Below, piece after piece: positions 60,230 to 62,000 of a DNA stretch of 62,000 bases. Position 1 is the stretch's first letter, and each line of letters opens with the position of its first letter. This stretch comes from Phoronis australis (lineage: Eukaryota > Phoronida > Phoronidae), in contig NMRA01000429.1 of assembly GCA_002633005.1 (NCBI GenBank), positions 1-62,000 of the forward strand, read 5' to 3'. Below the pieces are notes generated by a model. The model had not been told where the DNA came from. It saw nothing but the letters and a program-made list of their open reading frames with translations, and did not search any database. A program made the translations under genes and the position numbers.

Positions 60230-60400
60230 TAGTTGCAGGTGTTACTAGTTTCCGTGGTGTTGTGGCTTCTCTGGGGGTGTTGTGGCTTCTCGTAGGAGCT
60301 ATGACTGTGGCTTCTGAGCTTACGAATTTGTGAGGGTGTTGTGTTGATTGTTGGGTGTTGTGAAGTTGGTACGGTGTTGTGATATGTGTAGGGTGTTGCA
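60230..60400 (+). repeat. GGTGTTGTG-rich low-complexity tract
   Basis: Irregular recurrences of GGTGTTGTG and GTGGCTTCT. Intronic. Confidence 0.7.
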
Positions 60401-60485
60401 ACATTTACACGCTTACATACGATTCACAATTGAATGCACATTACGTAAACAAAGTGTCTGAATACCAGTGTAATTTGATGTTTAC

Positions 60486-60699
60486 CGTTCATTTTTTTCA
60501 ATGCCACCTTGATAATAGAAGTGTTTTTGACGACGGTCGCAGATTGAACATCCCCAAAACTTCCTTTACCGATGACGTCACCGAAAGATATAGAAGTAAA
60601 TGGTATCATCCAGTAGTTTGGCTCCATCTTCTCATATACGACGGATGTCGGTCTGTTGTGAGATGTAAGCCGATTCTTGTCGGGCCCGTTATTTATACA
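60486..60699 (-). CDS. Receptor tyrosine kinase, P-loop exon
   Basis: Acceptor CTTCCAG, a juxtamembrane segment with VVYEKMEP, then WMIPFTSISFGDVIGKGSFG (glycine-rich ATP loop, GKGSFGDV) and KVALKKMN with the catalytic Lys, ending at donor GTAAAC in phase 1. Entry in phase 0 joins the exon at 61005-61081. Confidence 0.95.
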
Positions 60700-61004
60700 C
60701 TGGAAGTCAAAATATAAGCTAGATCTGCAACATGTTATCTACCATTCACGGAAGGTGAGTGCACTTACAAAATGCCATTGCAAACTACTACAGTGATGTA
60801 CTAAAAAACCTCGCAATTTGCAACCAAAGCCCCTAAATGTACAAGTTGAATGAGATTTCTAATATTATAGATTCGGGGCACAACAGCCTCCACTGTGTAT
60901 GTATTGGTCAGCAGTTACGTTTTTAAACACATCTTGTGAGTGCAAGTAGCTTGAGCGGACTCGTGCCAACTTAACAAACTTGATCAGATATGCATGCTTC
61001 ATAC

Positions 61005-61081
61005 CGACTCATATTCAATATTGTCAAGTGTAGACAACTCCATGGCAGTGTGCCCACTCCGAGGTGTCTGTCTTGAATGAC
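61005..61081 (-). CDS. Receptor tyrosine kinase, juxtamembrane exon 2
   Basis: 25 codons between acceptor TTTTAG and donor GTATGA, including HSRQTPRSGHTAM and TLDNIEYES with a candidate phosphotyrosine. Phase 1 in and phase 0 out match both neighbours. The support is splice-phase continuity, as juxtamembrane sequences are poorly conserved. Confidence 0.75.
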
Positions 61082-61496
61082 CTAAAATAAAAATGCGCGG
61101 ATTTGAAATAACGCAGACAGTCTTTTACCTTGTGCACGTGCGTGAGGTGTTTATGAGTCTGCCATGACTCATGGTTGGTTTTTAGCATTAAAGCGAGGCC
61201 AGACAATTCGAAAGTTGCCCATTTAACCGGCTTTTTATTGTTTAAATATAGAGATGCATTCAAAATCACGTGGCAAGTGAATATTTGAGGAGTAAGATCA
61301 AGACCTCAGTAGCGTAGATTAGCAGCTAGAGTTTCCATTTATTTTCGTCGGCAAGGACGAAATGCTAGGTCTTGGGGAAATTTTCACGGTTTGCATACCA
61401 AACTCAATTTTAACGCAGTTATGTCGTGAGTGTCTTACATAACGGAAAAATGCTAAGATTCAATGCTGTTTTTCAAATCTCAATCCAACGCTATAC

Positions 61497-61552
61497 CTGG
61501 TTCAATAATGTTCTCAGTCACGCCTGCACTGTCCTGCATCTGTCTTCTTTTC
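61497..61552 (-). CDS. Receptor tyrosine kinase, juxtamembrane exon 1
   Basis: A 56-nt exon between acceptor AATTCAG and donor GTATAG. It encodes KRRQMQDSAGVTENIIEP; the KRR cluster is what one expects just inside the membrane. Phase 1 out joins the next exon. The transmembrane and extracellular exons would be to the right, outside or at the edge of the window, so the ligand class cannot be read. Confidence 0.65.
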
Positions 61553-62000
61553 CTGAATTATGGAAACAACAGTGAAAAGAACCAACAGACCATCCCTGGA
61601 TAGAAGCCAGGTGGCATTTATTTGCAAAAATATAAATATCCTTATGCCAGCTATATAACTCGAAGAACATATATACCCATAATGAGTTGGGAAAGATTAT
61701 TTTATTGCGGAAATTATTGATCATATATTTTACCATCAAAGTTTGCTGTTCTCGTCTTAAAACTCTTTCAATTAATTTATTTGAAACAATTTTGATACGT
61801 TTGTGTACGTATTACACATTTCACAGGATTTGAGTACCAAATTTTCATACAAATGGTGTTAAACTCGACGTTCCCTCGACCATTTCGGTATTCTCGCTCC
61901 GACAGACAAATGTGATCATTAAACACTTGAGCTTGGAGTGTTGCAGTGTCAAAAACATTGTTACGAAAGGGGTGTACTGTTACGACCAATATACACATGA
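61553..62000 (-). other. Right edge, probably intron of the kinase gene
   Basis: No hydrophobic membrane-spanning exon could be placed convincingly. Frames 61518-61739 and 61777-61998 (minus) have no clear domain. Confidence 0.4.

Larger units (their letters stand above)
54512..60485 (-). other. Large kinase intron (6.0 kb)
   Basis: Lies between the P-loop exon and the helix C exon. It contains an 11-bp GGTCCGTATGT array (55304-55370), a TTTA microsatellite (55933-55964), a dispersed repeat copy (57655-58045), a GGTGTTGTG-rich tract (60230-60400) and otherwise AT-rich sequence. Phases on both sides agree (phase 1). Confidence 0.75.

Overview
This is a eukaryotic, metazoan window. It is AT-rich, most genes are split by GT..AG introns, and there are no operons or bacterial signals. 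Dispersed DNA transposons, tRNA-derived SINEs, an LTR retrotransposon and microsatellites fill most of the space between genes. The gene content (a TRIM-NHL protein, an annexin and a Tie/FGFR-like receptor tyrosine kinase) fits a marine invertebrate, possibly a deuterostome. The long foldback element at the left end recalls the TU elements of sea urchins, but I cannot name the species from sequence alone. Layout: 622-6014 is a 5.4 kb foldback element whose inverted arms are built from ~140 bp tandem units. 6.9-7.6 kb holds two short coding-like segments sharing a peptide. 10603-12561 (minus) is an intact single-coding-exon TRIM-NHL gene. 16.2-19.4 kb is mostly transposon debris: a SINE head, a short TIR element, a decayed hammerhead ribozyme and a LINE C-terminal remnant. 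20.2-23.1 kb (minus) contains three plausible exons of unrecognised genes and a near-perfect 63-nt palindrome. 24584-25131 is an assembly gap in a GA repeat. 26.3-27.6 kb is a recent ~590 bp tandem duplication. 29226-29984 is a solo LTR with 5-bp target duplications. 30.2-30.7 kb is a Tc1 transposase relic. 31473-34975 (minus) holds the last three exons of an annexin. 36270-37821 (minus) is the 5' end of a BEL/Pao-type LTR retrotransposon of the same family as the solo LTR, cut at both sides by single-N joins. 38-47.6 kb is transposon-rich, including a clean 596 bp TIR element with 10-bp target duplications. 51030-61552 (minus) holds eight consecutive phase-compatible exons encoding the juxtamembrane region and most of the kinase domain of a receptor tyrosine kinase; its extracellular and membrane exons lie beyond the right edge, and the last C-lobe exon(s) were not found. 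All recognised host genes run on the minus strand but are functionally unrelated (ubiquitin-ligase-type TRIM, membrane-binding annexin, receptor kinase), and nothing suggests they act together. Several single-N positions (24156, 36269, 37422, 50293) probably mark scaffold joins or unresolved bases. At 36269 and 37422 they seem to hide missing sequence. I found no convincing undescribed multi-gene system. The most notable items are the foldback element, the hammerhead relic, the flanked palindrome, the solo-LTR/element pair and the reconstructed kinase exons.
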